Assembly: GCA_027625915.1 (NCBI GenBank)
Contig: JANTQA010000047.1
Span: 11,036,001-11,100,000, forward strand
DNA length: 64,000 nt
Source of the DNA: Anaeramoeba flamelloides
Taxonomy: Eukaryota > Metamonada > Anaeramoebidae
Direction: 5' to 3'
Shown here: positions 21,966 to 49,995 of the stretch, piece after piece
Layout of the letters: each line of letters starts with the position of its first letter
How positions within the stretch are numbered: the stretch's first letter is position 1
Position numbers and translations under genes: made by a program
Notes under the pieces: model-generated
Database searches by the model: none
The model's input: only the letters and a program-made list of their open reading frames with translations
Told to the model about the DNA's origin: nothing

Positions 21966-22523
21966 GATTTTGAAATAGAGCTTAGTAATTCTTTGAAGTT
22001 TAATCAATAGAAAGATAGGAAAAGATTTCTCAATTAACTTTTTTTTTCATTTTTTGTTTTTTTTTTCGCTTTTTAATTATACTTGTTCATTTCAATATAA
22101 AAACCTTCATAATAATTCAGTATCACTTTTTAATTTAAAAAATAATTTTATTTTTGAGTTCTTGTTTTTTCAATTTTTTTTATTAAACATTATAGCTAAA
22201 GGAAAAAAACATAATTATTTAAATTGAAGACGAAAGATGATATAAAGTGATTCAAACAGTTGAGGTTTTGATTCCAATTAATTTTAATTCTTTACATAAG
22301 GGTTGCCTTGTACTGGAAGAGGACTGGCAAGTATGTATGAAGTCTACTGATACCTAATTATTTGAAATTCTGGGGATAGTAATTTGTAGAAATTATTAAA
22401 AAAAATCGATCGTTTATATTCTGAAATCCAAAAAAATTACCAAAAATTAAAAACCAATAAATCAAAAATAAATAAAAAAATATAGTTTATTATTAAACAT
22501 TTATATAACAAAAATTAAAGGTT
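21966..22523. other. 3' flank of BEACH gene; contains a GC-rich foldback
   Basis: Mostly A/T runs. At 22303-22331 a locally GC-rich patch forms a small stem (TTGCC and GGCAA arms) and is followed by GTATGTATGAAGTCTACTG. It stands out against the surrounding base composition, but I cannot assign an RNA class to it. Confidence 0.3.
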
Positions 22524-38600
<16,077 letters not shown>

Positions 38601-41600
38601 CAAATTAAAAAGAAAAAATGGTCAACACGAGAAAATTAAAAAAATGAATTATTCGCTCCATCCAGACAAAGATGTTTATAAAAAATATTTTCTTTTTCTC
38701 GTTAACAATCTTTTAATAAATGCTAATTGGGCAATTTTGTTTTTTTTGAGTTAAATTTGAATTCATTTCTAGCTTAAAAATCATATTATGGAAATTTGAT
38801 TAGCATTCAGCAAAATATTTCATAAAATTACAATAAGCAACCTTCGTTAAATTAACAAATTTTATTTTCAATTGATCCTGAGAAAATTATTGTATTTTTT
38901 CAATAAAAAAGGAGTAATTTTCATTATAAGAAATCAAATAAAAATTTTTCTTTTTACTTTGGAAAAATATAATATCTTTCAAAACTAAAACTAGGAAATT
39001 TCAAAAACATTAAAAAGTCAATTTTTCTGATGGATGCTAAATATTAATAAAAAGTCAAAAAAATATTCTTGTTGTAAATATAAAAATTTATATTGTAAAG
39101 TAACCATTAACTATTCTAATTTGAATATTGATAATAATTTTAGTGTAGCAATTTTATCCCTTTGGTAAATAAATAAACTAAAAAAATCACCAACCTTCCA
39201 AAATTAATTAAGAAATAGATATAAAATGGAAAATCTAATTTTTTATAAAATTTTTAAAATAAATATCTTTTTAATCAATTTAAAATATATAAATGAATTT
39301 TAAAACCGAGTTAAGTGTTTGATTCTTTTTATTTTGAATTTTACATTAAATTATGTAAAATAATCGACAGAAAAAAATTTCATTAAAGTTCTCCTATTTA
39401 AATCTTCAATTTTGATCAAATTATTCAAATTAAAGATCCAAAGTAAATTAAAATCTTATTTTATGATTGATAAAAAGAGAAGAAATTTTCATAATAGATG
39501 TTGACAAATAAATTTATCTTTTATCCAAGGGATAATGAAAATTAATTAATTTATTTATTTTTTTTATTTGAAAACTTTGCTAAAAAATGATAAAAAATAG
39601 TTAAATTTCTAAGAATATTCATATTGATTATTTATTAGAAAATTATCTTTCTAAAATATTAATCTACTTATTGAGAATATTATTGAAATTTTCATATTTT
39701 TTTTTTTTTTTTCCAATGGCTGGTAGATTTGTTTGAAAGGGTGTTTAAATACTAAAAAAGGATGATACAGGTGAATAGAAGAAATATGAAAATTGTCTAG
39801 ATGAAATTTTACATTTAGTGCATTTTTATTAAAAAAATTAGAATAAAAAATCTATTGTTATTAATACTGAGAATTTATTTTGAGAGATTAAAAGGAACAC
39901 TGATATTGTTTTTCAAAAAATTTTGTTTTCTCGAGAACTTTTTTTGATAGTTGAAGTAATTTTTTTCAAATTTTTAGTTGGGATTCTTATATATTTACCT
40001 TGATTTAATCATCAAATATGAATAATTATATAATAAAAAAAATTTTTTAATTTTTTTTATTGATTTTTCAATTATTTTTTTTTCTTAAAGATCATCACAA
40101 GTTTAACCAAAAATAATATACCTAATTTGACACACCAGACCAAAAAGAAGATCTCCCCTTTCTTTCTTGTTGTTTTAAATATCACAATGCAAAGAAAAAT
40201 ATAATACTTATTTTCCTAAATTCATTCAAATAACGATAGTTATAGTTGTATTTCTACAGCTTTTTTATCAAGTTTTTTAGGAAAATATTCAATACAAAGC
40301 TAAAAAGAAATCTAATTAATGGCGGGGATCCGAAGATATTGTGGTTATAGAATTATTTTGCCCCACTGTGTATAGAAATAATCACTTAATATTCTTTTTT
40401 TGATTTTCTTTGTAGAATACACAAACTCAGAAAAAATGATTTGTATCTAATCTATTTAAATTAAAATCCTGTTTTATAAATTATAATATTTAATTTTCAC
40501 TTTATTCTTATTATTAACTAAAAATTATCCTTTAAATGATTTATCTAATTTCTTATTTATAATATAAAATAATAGCTTACCATCCCAGGCTATTTTTTGA
40601 TATTCTGCTTTTTCTATTATTTAAATAATAGAATTTTTTTTAACTTATCCTTTTTATTGATTTATTTATTTATTTATTTATTATGAGGGTGCATAATTAA
40701 ACAAAAGTTCCCCTTATAAATCTGTAATTTTACTTGCTTTGGGTTTTTTATCCTAAAAATAATGTATGCTAATAAATAGTAATTATATTCATTTTTTGAA
40801 CTAATATAATGTATGTTTATTTTTTTATGGAAGTCAGAGAATAGAATAAAATCAAATATTTACCAAATTCTCTTACATTCTAGGTTATGTGATTATCTTT
40901 TTTTTTTTTTTTTTTTTTTTTGAATTTTGGTATTGTTTAGAAAATCAATAGATTTTCCAAAACTTAAACAAAAGTACACTAGAGAATGAAAACCCGGATG
41001 CTCTGAAACATACCTGTTTGTTTATTTTATTTAAAAAATTCATTATTTTTAAATAGTTTTGGCTTCTCTCTTTAAAATATTTATTAATTATTTGTTTGTG
41101 AAATTTTTTTTGATTTGGATCTATAATTTTCAATTTTCTTTTTGATGATTAATATTTTCTTTTTTTTTTTTTGGAAAATTATAATTATTTTTTTAGTAAT
41201 GCCATGATATTTTTTTTTTCAATGTTAATTGTTTAAATCGGTTAATGGGTTTGATTAAAGTGTTTTTTTTTACAATTCTTACTTCTAATATTGTATTTTT
41301 AGTTTATTTTATAAAAAAAAATAAAAAAAAATAAAAAACTAAAAGGAATGATAATTTTTCTTAGAAAAACGAAACAATTCAGATATTCGAGATTTAATTT
41401 CACATACGAGAAATGACAAAAACAAATTTAAAAAAAAGATAGTTGATTTACTATGTGAACAATTTCAATTTGGTTACATTGAACTATGGTTGTAAAAAAT
41501 ACTTTTTTGAATCAGAAAATAGAATTATTAATTATTATTAGTATTTAATATCAAGTAAAACAAATCAAGAAACTGGGATTGATTGATCTCTAAAAGTCAA

Positions 41601-42720
41601 CAATTAAAGACAAGGGTATTATTAGTTAAAAAATGCGAAAGAGAGACACTCAATTTCCATTTTTAATAACTCTGAATATATTCTTTTGAAAAAAAAAAAT
41701 GTATTAGTTTCGAAGTGTGACTATTTGTTACTTTTTGAGATCTTGGAATTTTTTTTTGTTATTTTTTCATTTTTCAAATTATAATTTTTATCTCAAGAAT
41801 GGAACAAAATCCTTTGTTAGTTAAATTTAGAGGGTTACAAAATAACTCTAAATTTGATTAAATTGAATTTAATAAACTTTGAACTCAAAGAAAGCAATTG
41901 AAATAAATTAAAGAAATTTAACCATTTGGAAATATCAAATTAATAAGAAACGAAAGATTTAATTTTTTCTTATTTTGAACTTATGAAAATGAATTGAGAA
42001 TACTTTCAAAACTTTTTTTTTTTTTAATTGGATTTTTGGAAATTGTTTATATTTCAACTTTTTTACTGTTGATAATATATTTGAAGCTTTAGGAATCAAT
42101 TTTTAGTTTTTAGATTAATGTATTTTTTGACTTCGAGATTTGTTTAAATTATTTTGTTTTTATTGAATTTTATTTTTTGTTATTTGCATTTTTTTTCAAT
42201 ATTTTTTGTTATTTAAATTGTGTCTACAAAAGAAATGTGATTTCACCATACTAATTTCGTTGAAAGTAATTCCTTCAGCATATGCCAAATTATATAGTAA
42301 GTGGATGGTCCCTTATGAACATAAATACTCTTATTTCATAGACAAAATTGATCACAATAAAAAAGTTGAATTTATTGTTTTTATTTTTTTTTTTAAGCAC
42401 AATAAATAAAATCTTAAATCACTCTAAATGTCAAAATAGCAAAATTTACTCTTGACAAAGCAATTATTTTTGGTTTAAAAAGCCTCAAAATTACGATATG
42501 AATTTAAAATTTAATCATAGTTTGATCTTCAATCAAAAATTCACTTTTTAAGAAATAAAGAATCAGAAAATTATATTCTTTGATGACACATCAACAACAA
42601 GTACCTAAGCTGACACGAAAAATGGTTTATTCTCTCGGGTTACTTACAACAATAATTTATATCAGTTCTTGGTTTTTGAAAAAGAGTTCTTTTCATTTTT
42701 TATAATTCAAACAATTAGAA
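38601..42720. other. 4.1-kb divergent intergenic region
   Basis: Lies between the start of the BEACH gene (-) and the V-ATPase A relic (+). It contains a second copy of the 830-bp element at 38980, T-rich runs (for example 40900-40920) and otherwise plain AT-rich DNA. A 67-residue plus frame at 42206-42409 has no family resemblance. Promoters must lie here, but no motif could be singled out. Confidence 0.5.
38980..39545. mobile_element. 830-bp-type element, copy 2 (right end eroded)
   Basis: Starts CAAAACTAAAACTAGGAAAT and follows 9802-10380 closely: AACCATTAACTATTCTAATT, CCCTTTGGTAAAT, TACATTAAATTATG and AATAGATGTT. The right inverted repeat is not clearly recognisable past 39545, although a weak trace may reach about 39735. 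Confidence 0.6.
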
Positions 42721-44647
42721 ATGAATAATCTTCAAACTAATTACTTTAATCTTCCTAAAATAGAAGACGAAGAAAAAGAAAGTGAATTTGGTGCAATTTT
42801 ATCAGTCTAAGGCCCTGTTGTTGTTGCTGAAAATATGGAAGGCGCAGCAATGTATGAGTTGGTATGTTTTTTATTGTTATTAATTTTTTTTGTTTTTTTT
42901 TGTTTTTTTCGAATTTTGGGTGTTGTTTTTGATCATTTGACAAAAAGTTAAAAACGAAAACAAACACAAAGTTCACAATTTTATTAACAAAGGATCCTCA
43001 AAAATAATTTTTTTTCTAATTTTTTTTTTTTTTTGTGAAATACCTTTATAAAGGTAAGAGTTGGATCTAGTGAACTAATTGGTGAAATTATTAAGCTTGA
43101 AAACGATACAGCAACAATTCAAGTTTACGAAGATACTTGTTTGTTTCTTTTTCTTCTTTTTATTTTTTTTAGTTGATTCCTTTTTTTTTTAATTTTTTTT
43201 TTCTTTTGTTTCCAAACAAAAACGATTTTTTATCCTCGTCAAACAACAAAAACACCAAACCAGAACGAAAAAAAAATCTTTCACTTTGAAACCAAACATC
43301 GTAAAACCAAACATAAAAATAAAATACAAACCAATAATAAAAAATAAAAATAATAAAAATCATTTAAAATGTTTAGCTGGTTTAACTGTTGGCGATCCTG
43401 TTCTTAGAACTGGAAGGCCATTATCTGTTGAACTTGGACCAGGGTTGTTAGGAAATATTTACGATGGTATCCAAAGGCTACTCGAAGTTATTTCAAAACA
43501 AACAGAAGGTATTTTCATCCCAAAAGGGATCAACATCCCATCTCTTGATCATAACAGAAAATTTGCATTTACACCTGCAAATTTCAGCAAAGGAGACAAC
43601 ATCACTGGAGGTGATATCTTTGGGGTTGTCCCTGAAAGTAAACTTATTCAACACAGAGTGCTATTGCCACCCAAAAAAAAGGGTGTAATCACCTGGATCG
43701 CACCTGAAGGCGAGTATGGTGTCGACGAAGACGTGCTTGAAATTGAATTCCAAGGTAAAAAGGAAATCTTTAAAATGTGGTACTCTTGGCCAGTGCGTGT
43801 ACCAAGACCTGTAACAGAATATCTTGCTTCAGACAATCCTTTAATTACAGGCCAAAGAATTTTAGATTCATTATTTCCGTAAGCTTTACTGATGATTACT
43901 CATTTTTTATTTTTGTTTTGCTCTTTTAAAATCTTGACTAATAATTGGCATTCTTTTTAATTCGATTTCTTTTTAATTTGATTATTGTTTATTTTATTTT
44001 TTTTTTTTAATAGAGTTGTTCAAGGTGGTACTTGTTGTATTCCAGGTGCTTTTGGATGTGGTTTGTTTTTTCAATTTTATTTTTTTTTTATTTTCTACTT
44101 ATATTTGGTTATATAACTGTTTGAATGAATATTTGTGAATTTTTTCACTTTATTGTTGGGCTCTTTTGTAATTTTTAAGAAATGAGTACAATTATTAATG
44201 ATTTTTAACTTTTTTAATTTTATACTTTAAATTTTAACTATCAGAAACTTGATTGACTTTCTTGAAAAAAATAACAAATAAGAAAAAAAATACAAATAAA
44301 AAAAATAAATAACAAAGAAAAAAAACAAATTTTGATTCTATAATATCATAATTGCAAATAATGAATACCCTAAAACCCATTAGAGTTCGGAGATCGACTA
44401 TCTCCGATTTTCAAAATTTTTTACGCCTTCAAAAAAGAATTTTAACATGTTAAAATTTTGAAGATAGCTAATTTCGTCAACTAATGAATATATTTATTTG
44501 AAAAAACCGTAAAATAAAATGGAACGGTTATCTTGGAATTGACAAACATTTTTGAAAACTCAGTTGTTTCCCTTTTTTAAAATTTATATATAAGAAAGAC
44601 AAAATTAAGTTTTTGTAGTTAGTTAAAAGTTTTTAACATTATTATTA

Positions 44648-44844
44648 CAGTCAGTTTCACTTTTAATTCACAAACTTTCAACAAAATTTAAGGCACAAAA
44701 AATTCCCAAATTAAGGCACAAAATTCAGATCCTAGTAAAAAAATTTGTGTTAAAAAAAATTCCAAAAAAAATGTGCCTTAATTTGAAATTTTTTTGTTCC
44801 TTAAATTTTGCTGAAAGTTTGTTCCTTAAAAGTGGAACTGAATG
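44648..44844. mobile_element. 197-bp TA-flanked foldback MITE
   Basis: TA-CAGTCAGTTTCACTTTTAA at the left and TA-CATTCAGTTCCACTTTTAA (complement of the right) continue through AAACTTTCA, CAAAATTTAAGG and CAAATTAAGGCACA, giving arms of about 80 bp around a short centre. TA borders suggest the Tc1/mariner type. There is no coding capacity. Confidence 0.7.
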
Positions 44845-44884
44845 TATTGAAAAGAGGTGATTCAACAAAATTACCTTTATATTT

Positions 44885-45140
44885 TCCATTAGGTTTTTTT
44901 TTCATTTGATAAATAAAACAAAAATTTATTTAATTTTGAGTTTATTTCAAAAAGTAAAAAAAACCTAGAACACTTTACAGATAAAAAAGAAAACCTCAAA
45001 AAAACCGCTTTAGGTTTTCCATGATTTAAAAGAATTGAGTTAAATCTTTGATTTTACTCTATTCTTTTGAATTCTGGCAATCCTATACACTCTTTGGCAT
45101 CCTACGACACTCTACTGCGCTCTTCGCCATTTTCCTTAAA
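44885..45140 (-). repeat. Hairpin array (LINE tail type)
   Basis: Same order of modules as at 8655 and 49005: TTAGGTTTTTTTTTCATTT palindrome with GAGTTTATTTCAAAAAGT, 'CTAGAACACTTTACAGATAAA', an AAAAGAATTGAGTTAAATC foldback, 'TTTTGAATTCTGG' and short CACTCT/ACGACACT repeats. Confidence 0.6.
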
Positions 45141-45584
45141 CACTAAAATTTATTGAGAAGTTTTTTATCCTAGCTATAATGTAGACAAGATTATAACTCA
45201 TAGGGTAATAGCTTTTCTTTAAAAAAATAGAAAAGAAAAATTTTTATTTTTGAACAAAGAAAAGAAAAAGAGAAAGAAAAGTAAGAAATAAAAATGGTAT
45301 TGGATTTATTGTTAAGGGTTAGATGAAACTCATCTAATCTGTTGAAAGAGAGAATTTTGAAGTGACTAAATTTGAGACTTCTAATTCAAAGAGTATTTAA
45401 CAGATACAGTCATCAGAAGTATTTGAATCTTAATTTAGTTTTCTAAAACAAGAAAGAGTAAAAAATGAAGAATTGAGGTAAAAAATGATAGAAAGAAAAG
45501 AATGAAGAGTGGAAAAAATAAAGAGATTTAAAATAATTGTTGTGAGAGACCTGGAATTTTCTGGTTTAAATGAATTTGTTGATA

Positions 45585-45925
45585 GGTTTTATTTTGTCTT
45601 GAGTTCCTTTTTCCTAATTACTTGTTGGGCCATGTTGGTCAGAATATATTCTATGGTGATGTCATAGATTTCTTTTATGTTCATTTTCCTCAATAATTCA
45701 TCTGTGTTTTTTTTGACTATTATGCTATAGTCGTCAAAAATTTTGATTTTTTTGATTTGTTTTTTCCAGTGTTTCCTGGTTCTCTCATATTTTTCACAGT
45801 CCCAAATAAAGTGGTCTATGTCATCAACTTTTTTGTTACAGCAAAAAAATGTATTGGTAAATTTTCTGAAGTTTCTTTCACCAACAATTATTGATCGATC
45901 AAAGTCTAGATACCAAATCAATTAA
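45585..45925 (-). mobile_element. 5'-truncated LINE, C-terminal zinc-binding region
   Basis: A 110-residue minus frame contains NTFFCCNKKVDDIDHFIWDC and then EKYERTRKHWKKQIKK. The pattern CC-x(6-8)-D-x-DHF-x-WDC is the C-terminal zinc-knuckle segment (zf-RVT) that follows reverse transcriptase in many non-LTR elements. Only this end is present, ending KKELKTK-stop. It is a different subfamily from the 49467 and 58905 fragments. It lies antisense inside the V-ATPase A intron. Confidence 0.6.
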
Positions 45926-45940
45926 AAACATTAAAATATT

Positions 45941-46033
45941 TACTTAATTAAGTTCTTCCTTATGATTGAACTTTCGAGATAAAATTTCAATTTTTTTCCA
46001 ATTAAAATTGAACAGTAATATTAATATTCACAC
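45941..46033 (-). repeat. Family I trace
   Basis: Diverged match to 54241-54330, with shared CAGTAATATTAATAT, AATTAAAATTGAACAGTAA-type and TTATGATTGAACTTT stretches in the same orientation. It sits between the LINE fragment and the family C element. Confidence 0.35.
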
Positions 46034-46076
46034 TCTTTTTTTTTTTTTTTTTTTTGGACCAAACTAAACTCCATTT

Positions 46077-46580
46077 CACTCAAAGTACCCCAGTCAAAAA
46101 TGAAAATTTCATTTTTTTTTAGAATTAACCAAACTATGATTGTTTAGAAATAAGATAAATAATTAACTTCAGATTAGAGTTGATATTCATAAAAGAAATA
46201 CCTTAACAAACTCGTAATTTTCAAAACAAAAAGGTAAGAAAATTTTGGAGAACCTTCATTGGAACGTCTCGTGCAAAATTTCTCAATTTCTTTAGAAAAT
46301 TAAAATTATTGACAATAAGATTTTTTAATAGTAAATTAATTCATTTTATAAGAAACTTCATAGCCTCAATTTTCTTAAAGTTAATTTAGATTTTCAAACA
46401 TTTTTTTTTTTCGAATTGACTTTCATCAAAAAAAAAATAGAAATGAAAAGAAAAAAAACAAAGAAAAGAAAAAAAAAATTTACAAAACTTAAAAAATGAT
46501 AATTTATTTTGAAAAGAATATAGGATAAAAACTCATAAAATTGGTTTCTATATCTTGAATAAAACTGTTCCACTTTGACT
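46077..46580 (+). mobile_element. Family C element, copy 2
   Basis: 504 bp aligned with 27414-27943. The ends CACTCAAAGTACCCCAGT and the complement of GTTCCACTTTGACTG are recognisable inverted repeats (CAGTCAAAGTGG.AC). There is no open frame. Both copies lie in introns of otherwise unrelated genes. Confidence 0.65.
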
Positions 46581-49004
46581 GAAAAAGAGTTTTGAAAAAA
46601 AAAATTCAAATTTATTTAGTAATTCAATAATATTAAAAATTTCTTTCCAGATTATTCCTTTATAATCTTTCTAATTTCAATATTTTTTAATTTCCTTACA
46701 TCTTAAACTTTTCTCTTATTCAACCATCTAAATAAAAAACAAAATGGAAATAAAAATTGATAATATAAAAAAACAAAAAACAAAAAAAAATGAAAATTAA
46801 CATAAAGGAAAAACTGTTTTATCACAAGGACTTGCAAAATTTTCTAATTCAGATGTTATTGTATATGTGGGGAAAGAGGAAATGAAATGGCTGAAGTATT
46901 AAAAGATTTCCCAAAATTAAAAATCAATATCTCTGGACAGCAAGAAAGTATTATGCAACGTACAACATTAGTTGCAAATACTTCAAATATGCCCGTAGCA
47001 GCAAGAGAAGCCTCAATTTATACAGGAATTACACTTTCTGAATATTTTAGAGATCAAGGCTATAATGTTTCGATGATGGCAGATTCAACTTCAAGATGGG
47101 CAGAAGCATTACGTGAAATTTATGGTCGTTTAGCAGAAATGCCTGGTAATGGTGGTTTCCCAGCATATTTACCAACAAGATTGGCTAAATTTTATCAAAG
47201 AGCAGGCAAGGTAACAACAATCGGTAACCCAAATAGAGAGGGATCAGTTACAATTGTTGCAGCTGTTAGTCCACCAGGTGGAGGTAATATTAATTATTTC
47301 TTGTTTATTATATTTGAACAATTTTTTTTTTTTTTTTTTTTTTTCCTCCTTTCTCGAGATAATTATTTTTTTCCTCTTCTCTGGCAAAAATTATTTTTTT
47401 TTAATCTCTTAATGAATGATTTTTATTTTCATGATAACATAACGAATTCTAAATAGATTTTACTGATCCAGTAACTGTAGCAACTTTAAATATTGTGCAG
47501 GTATTTTGAGGTTTGGATAAAAAGCTAGCACAAAGGAAGCATTTCCCAGCATTAAATTGGTTAAGTTCGTACAGTAACTATATTAATAGTTTAGATTCAT
47601 ATTATGATAAAATCGATAACGAATTTATTTCGTTAAGAGGAGAGGCCAAAAAAATCTTTCAAGAAGAAGAAGAGCTAAATGAAATCGTACAATTAGTCGG
47701 TAAAGATTCCTTAGCAGAAACCGATCAGGTCACACTTGCAACAGCACAATTACTCAAGGATGATTTCCTTCAACAAAACTCCTATTCTGATTACGATCAG
47801 TATTGTCCCCTTTATAAAACAATCTGGATGCTAAGAAACATTCTTACCTGGCATAAGCTCGCCTATAAGGCTGTTTCGTCAGTAGGCGAAAATAAAACAA
47901 TTACCCTCGAGATGATTAATCGAGCAATGGGACCAGTTATACACAGAATTTCAAGTCAAAAATTTGAAAATTCAACAAAGGAAAAGAAGTCCTAATTAAT
48001 CGTTTCCAAGCTTTAAATGATGATATTCAAGCTGCTTTTAGAAATTTAGAAGAACTTTAATTTTTTATTTTACATTTTTATAAATAATAGGTGATTTATT
48101 TTTTTTTTCTTTTTTTTGAAAAAAAAATATAATTTTTTGATCAATCTTAAATGTTTTTTTTTTTAGGTTAGGTTACGTTAATTTATTGTAAATGATAATT
48201 TGGATCGTGACAGTATGCTCAAATTTTACCCATAACACTTTCCGATATATTATTATTTTAAGAGAGATCCTTCATTACAGTAGTTTTTGATGCAAATTCA
48301 TAATGCTATTCATCCAAGCACAGAGACAACCTTCACATTTTCGGACACTCTCTCAAAAATATTTTCATAAATTTATCATTTTTTTTTTCATAGATCTGTC
48401 TTTCTCAACAATCTCTGTATTTCTTTATTTTTCATTATTTTGAAGAAATGATCTGACTTTTTACTTTTTGGAATCAAGTAGTTCACCCATTTCAACAAAA
48501 ATTAATCAAAAATGTCACTTTGATATTTAAGTGACTAGTATTTTTAAAAAATAAAATGAAATCTTGTTTAGATCCTACTAATTTTATTTTTTTGTAATTT
48601 GCTTTTTGGTTTATGAAATGGATGAGTTAGACATCATCCAAACAATTTATTAAATTGAGTCTCTTTTTTGAAATCCAAAATTTTTTATCTTTCCAATATA
48701 AAAGGAAAAAAAGTAACATATTATTTTTTTAAAAATTGGTTCTAATTCTTGAAAATGTTGAAACAATATTTTTCGTTTTAAGTTGGAAAGTATTGATTTC
48801 GATATTGAAAATTTTATTTTTTTTTTATTTTTTATCTTTTTTATTTCAATTCAAATCTCGGCCAATAAAACTTATTGTTTTAGAGGTGATTTAATAAATG
48901 AATATTTGGTAGAAGTTTCACAAAAGTTTCTTAATTTAATTGAAATCTATTAAACAAATTTTTTTTATATTCTTTAAGGGGTGTATCTAATTAAATTACT
49001 TCCT

Positions 49005-49440
49005 CTTATTTGACGTTAGGTTTTTTTTTAATTTGAGAAATAAAGTAAAAAAAAAACGCCATTCAGTTTTTTTTAAGTTTTCTGTTTATTTGGAAAATCT
49101 ATTGGTTTTCGTTAGGTTTTTTTAAATTTTCTATTTATTCCGAAAATCAATAGATTTTAGTCCTAGGTTTTTTTTTACTTTTTGAAATAAACCGAAAATT
49201 TATTAAAATTTTCTGTTTATTTCAAAAAGCAAAAAAAACCTAGAACACTTCACAAATAAAATAGAAAACCTCAAAAAAACCTAGAACACTTAATAGATAA
49301 AAAAGAAAACCTCAAAAAAACAGCTGTTGGGTTTTCCATAATTTAAAAGAATTGAGTTAAATCTTTGATTTTACTCCATTCTTTTGAATTCTGGAAAACC
49401 TAAGCACTTGACGGCACTCTACGACACTTTACGTGACGAC
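49005..49440 (-). repeat. Hairpin array (LINE tail type)
   Basis: Contains the best-preserved series: 'CGTTAGGTTTTTTT' units, a palindrome at 49163-49243 (CTAGGTTTTTTTTTACTTT to AAAAAAAACCTAG), two 'CCTAGAACACTT..ATAAA' units, an AAAAGAATTGAGTTAAATC foldback, TTTTGAATTCTGGAAAACC and GACGGCACTCTACGACACTTT. It directly follows the stop of the LINE frame at 49467 in the minus direction. Confidence 0.65.
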
Positions 49441-49805
49441 ACTTTCATTAATTTCTAAATTTTTGTTTAGAATTTCAATAAAAAAACATAATTCTCTTTC
49501 TCATTGACTAATGACAAAATAAATAATGATTCTTTATTCTGAATACTATCAAAGATATTATTCTTATTGTTTGTTGTTAATTTGAATAAATTCTTTATTC
49601 CAAATTGTTCTATTATTTTATAGAATGGGTAGTCCCCTAAAAAATGATCTATATCTTCATTTGTTTCTAGGTTTAAATATTTTTGGTATATATGGTAAAA
49701 TTTTGTTTTTATTTTATTCTTATCATACACCTAAGAATATATGTTTAGGTAATTTGTGAAATTTCATAGTTTCAGTATCGAAGTATAATCCTCTCATTTT
49801 AAACT
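49440..49805 (-). mobile_element. 5'-truncated LINE, C-terminal fragment
   Basis: Minus strand: GLYFDTETMKFHKLPKHIFL, a stop, then YDKNKIKTKFYHIYQKYLN, LETNEDIDHFLGDYPFYK and further to ENYVFLLKF-stop. The DHFL.D.P core is the zf-RVT-like end of a non-LTR reverse transcriptase. A near relative is at 58905-59130 on the plus strand. One stop and a change in the WDCP motif (to GDYP) show decay. Confidence 0.6.
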
Positions 49806-49844
49806 AACTTTTGTCCAATTTTTTTTTTTTTTTAATATAAGATA

Positions 49845-49995
49845 TAAACAGAAAATTTCTTAAATTTTCTTTTTATTTCTCAAATTAAAAAAAAGTGTCG
49901 TTAGCTTTTCAAGAGTTTTATGTTTATTTCAAAAATAGATAGATTTTATTCCATTTTTTGTTGAATTTTGGCTAACATAGGTATTTGACGACATT
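49845..49995 (-). repeat. Eroded hairpin-array remnant
   Basis: ATAAACAGAAAATTTCTTAA folds onto TTAAATTTTCTTTTTATTTC; this is followed by AAAAGTGTCGTTAGCTTTTC and ATAGATAGATTTTATT. It resembles modules of the other arrays but is incomplete. Confidence 0.45.

Larger units (their letters stand above)
44061..46807 (+). other. 2747-bp repeat-filled intron of the V-ATPase A copy
   Basis: Donor G|GTTTGT and acceptor ATAAAG with matching phases restore GCGKTVLS. It carries a small TA-flanked MITE, a hairpin tail array, a LINE 3' end, a family I trace and a family C element, while the other introns of this gene are 135-238 bp. Confidence 0.8.
42721..48060 (+). pseudogene. V-type ATPase catalytic subunit A, decayed copy
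   Basis: Six exons (42721-42861, 43054-43138, 43377-43878, 44014-44060, 46808-47283, 47457-48060) join in phase with GT-AG introns. They spell the A subunit almost end to end: GAAMYEL, GDPVLRTGRPLSVELGPGLL, VVQGG, the P-loop GAFGCGKT split over exons 4 and 5, [36 protein letters not shown], and QRKHFPALNW, ending DIQAAFRNLEEL. Subunit A hydrolyses ATP in the V1 sector to drive proton pumping. This copy is broken: an in-frame TAA at 42808 (where SVSGPVV is expected), about 7 bp missing in the VGCGERGNE motif so that the frame is lost before 46887, a TGA at 47507 in place of the Trp of VFWGLDKK, and a frame change near 47985. Exon 5 length (476, not a multiple of three) agrees with the deletion. 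Sequencing error is the main alternative. A working copy is expected elsewhere. Confidence 0.85.

Noticed and set aside
42206-42409. 67-residue frame just upstream of the V-ATPase copy
   Set aside because: Ends in a homopolymer-driven Phe/Lys stretch, with no family resemblance and no splice logic linking it to the following exons.
43286-43376. ATG-started extension upstream of the third V-ATPase exon
   Set aside because: It is intronic Lys/Asn-rich sequence; the exon starts after TTTAG at 43377, where the protein alignment resumes.
42808-47509. Reassigned stop codons (TAA or TGA read as amino acids)
   Set aside because: The BEACH, RA-PH-CH and protease genes contain thousands of codons without internal stops, and the V-ATPase copy also has frameshifts, so decay explains it better than a variant code.
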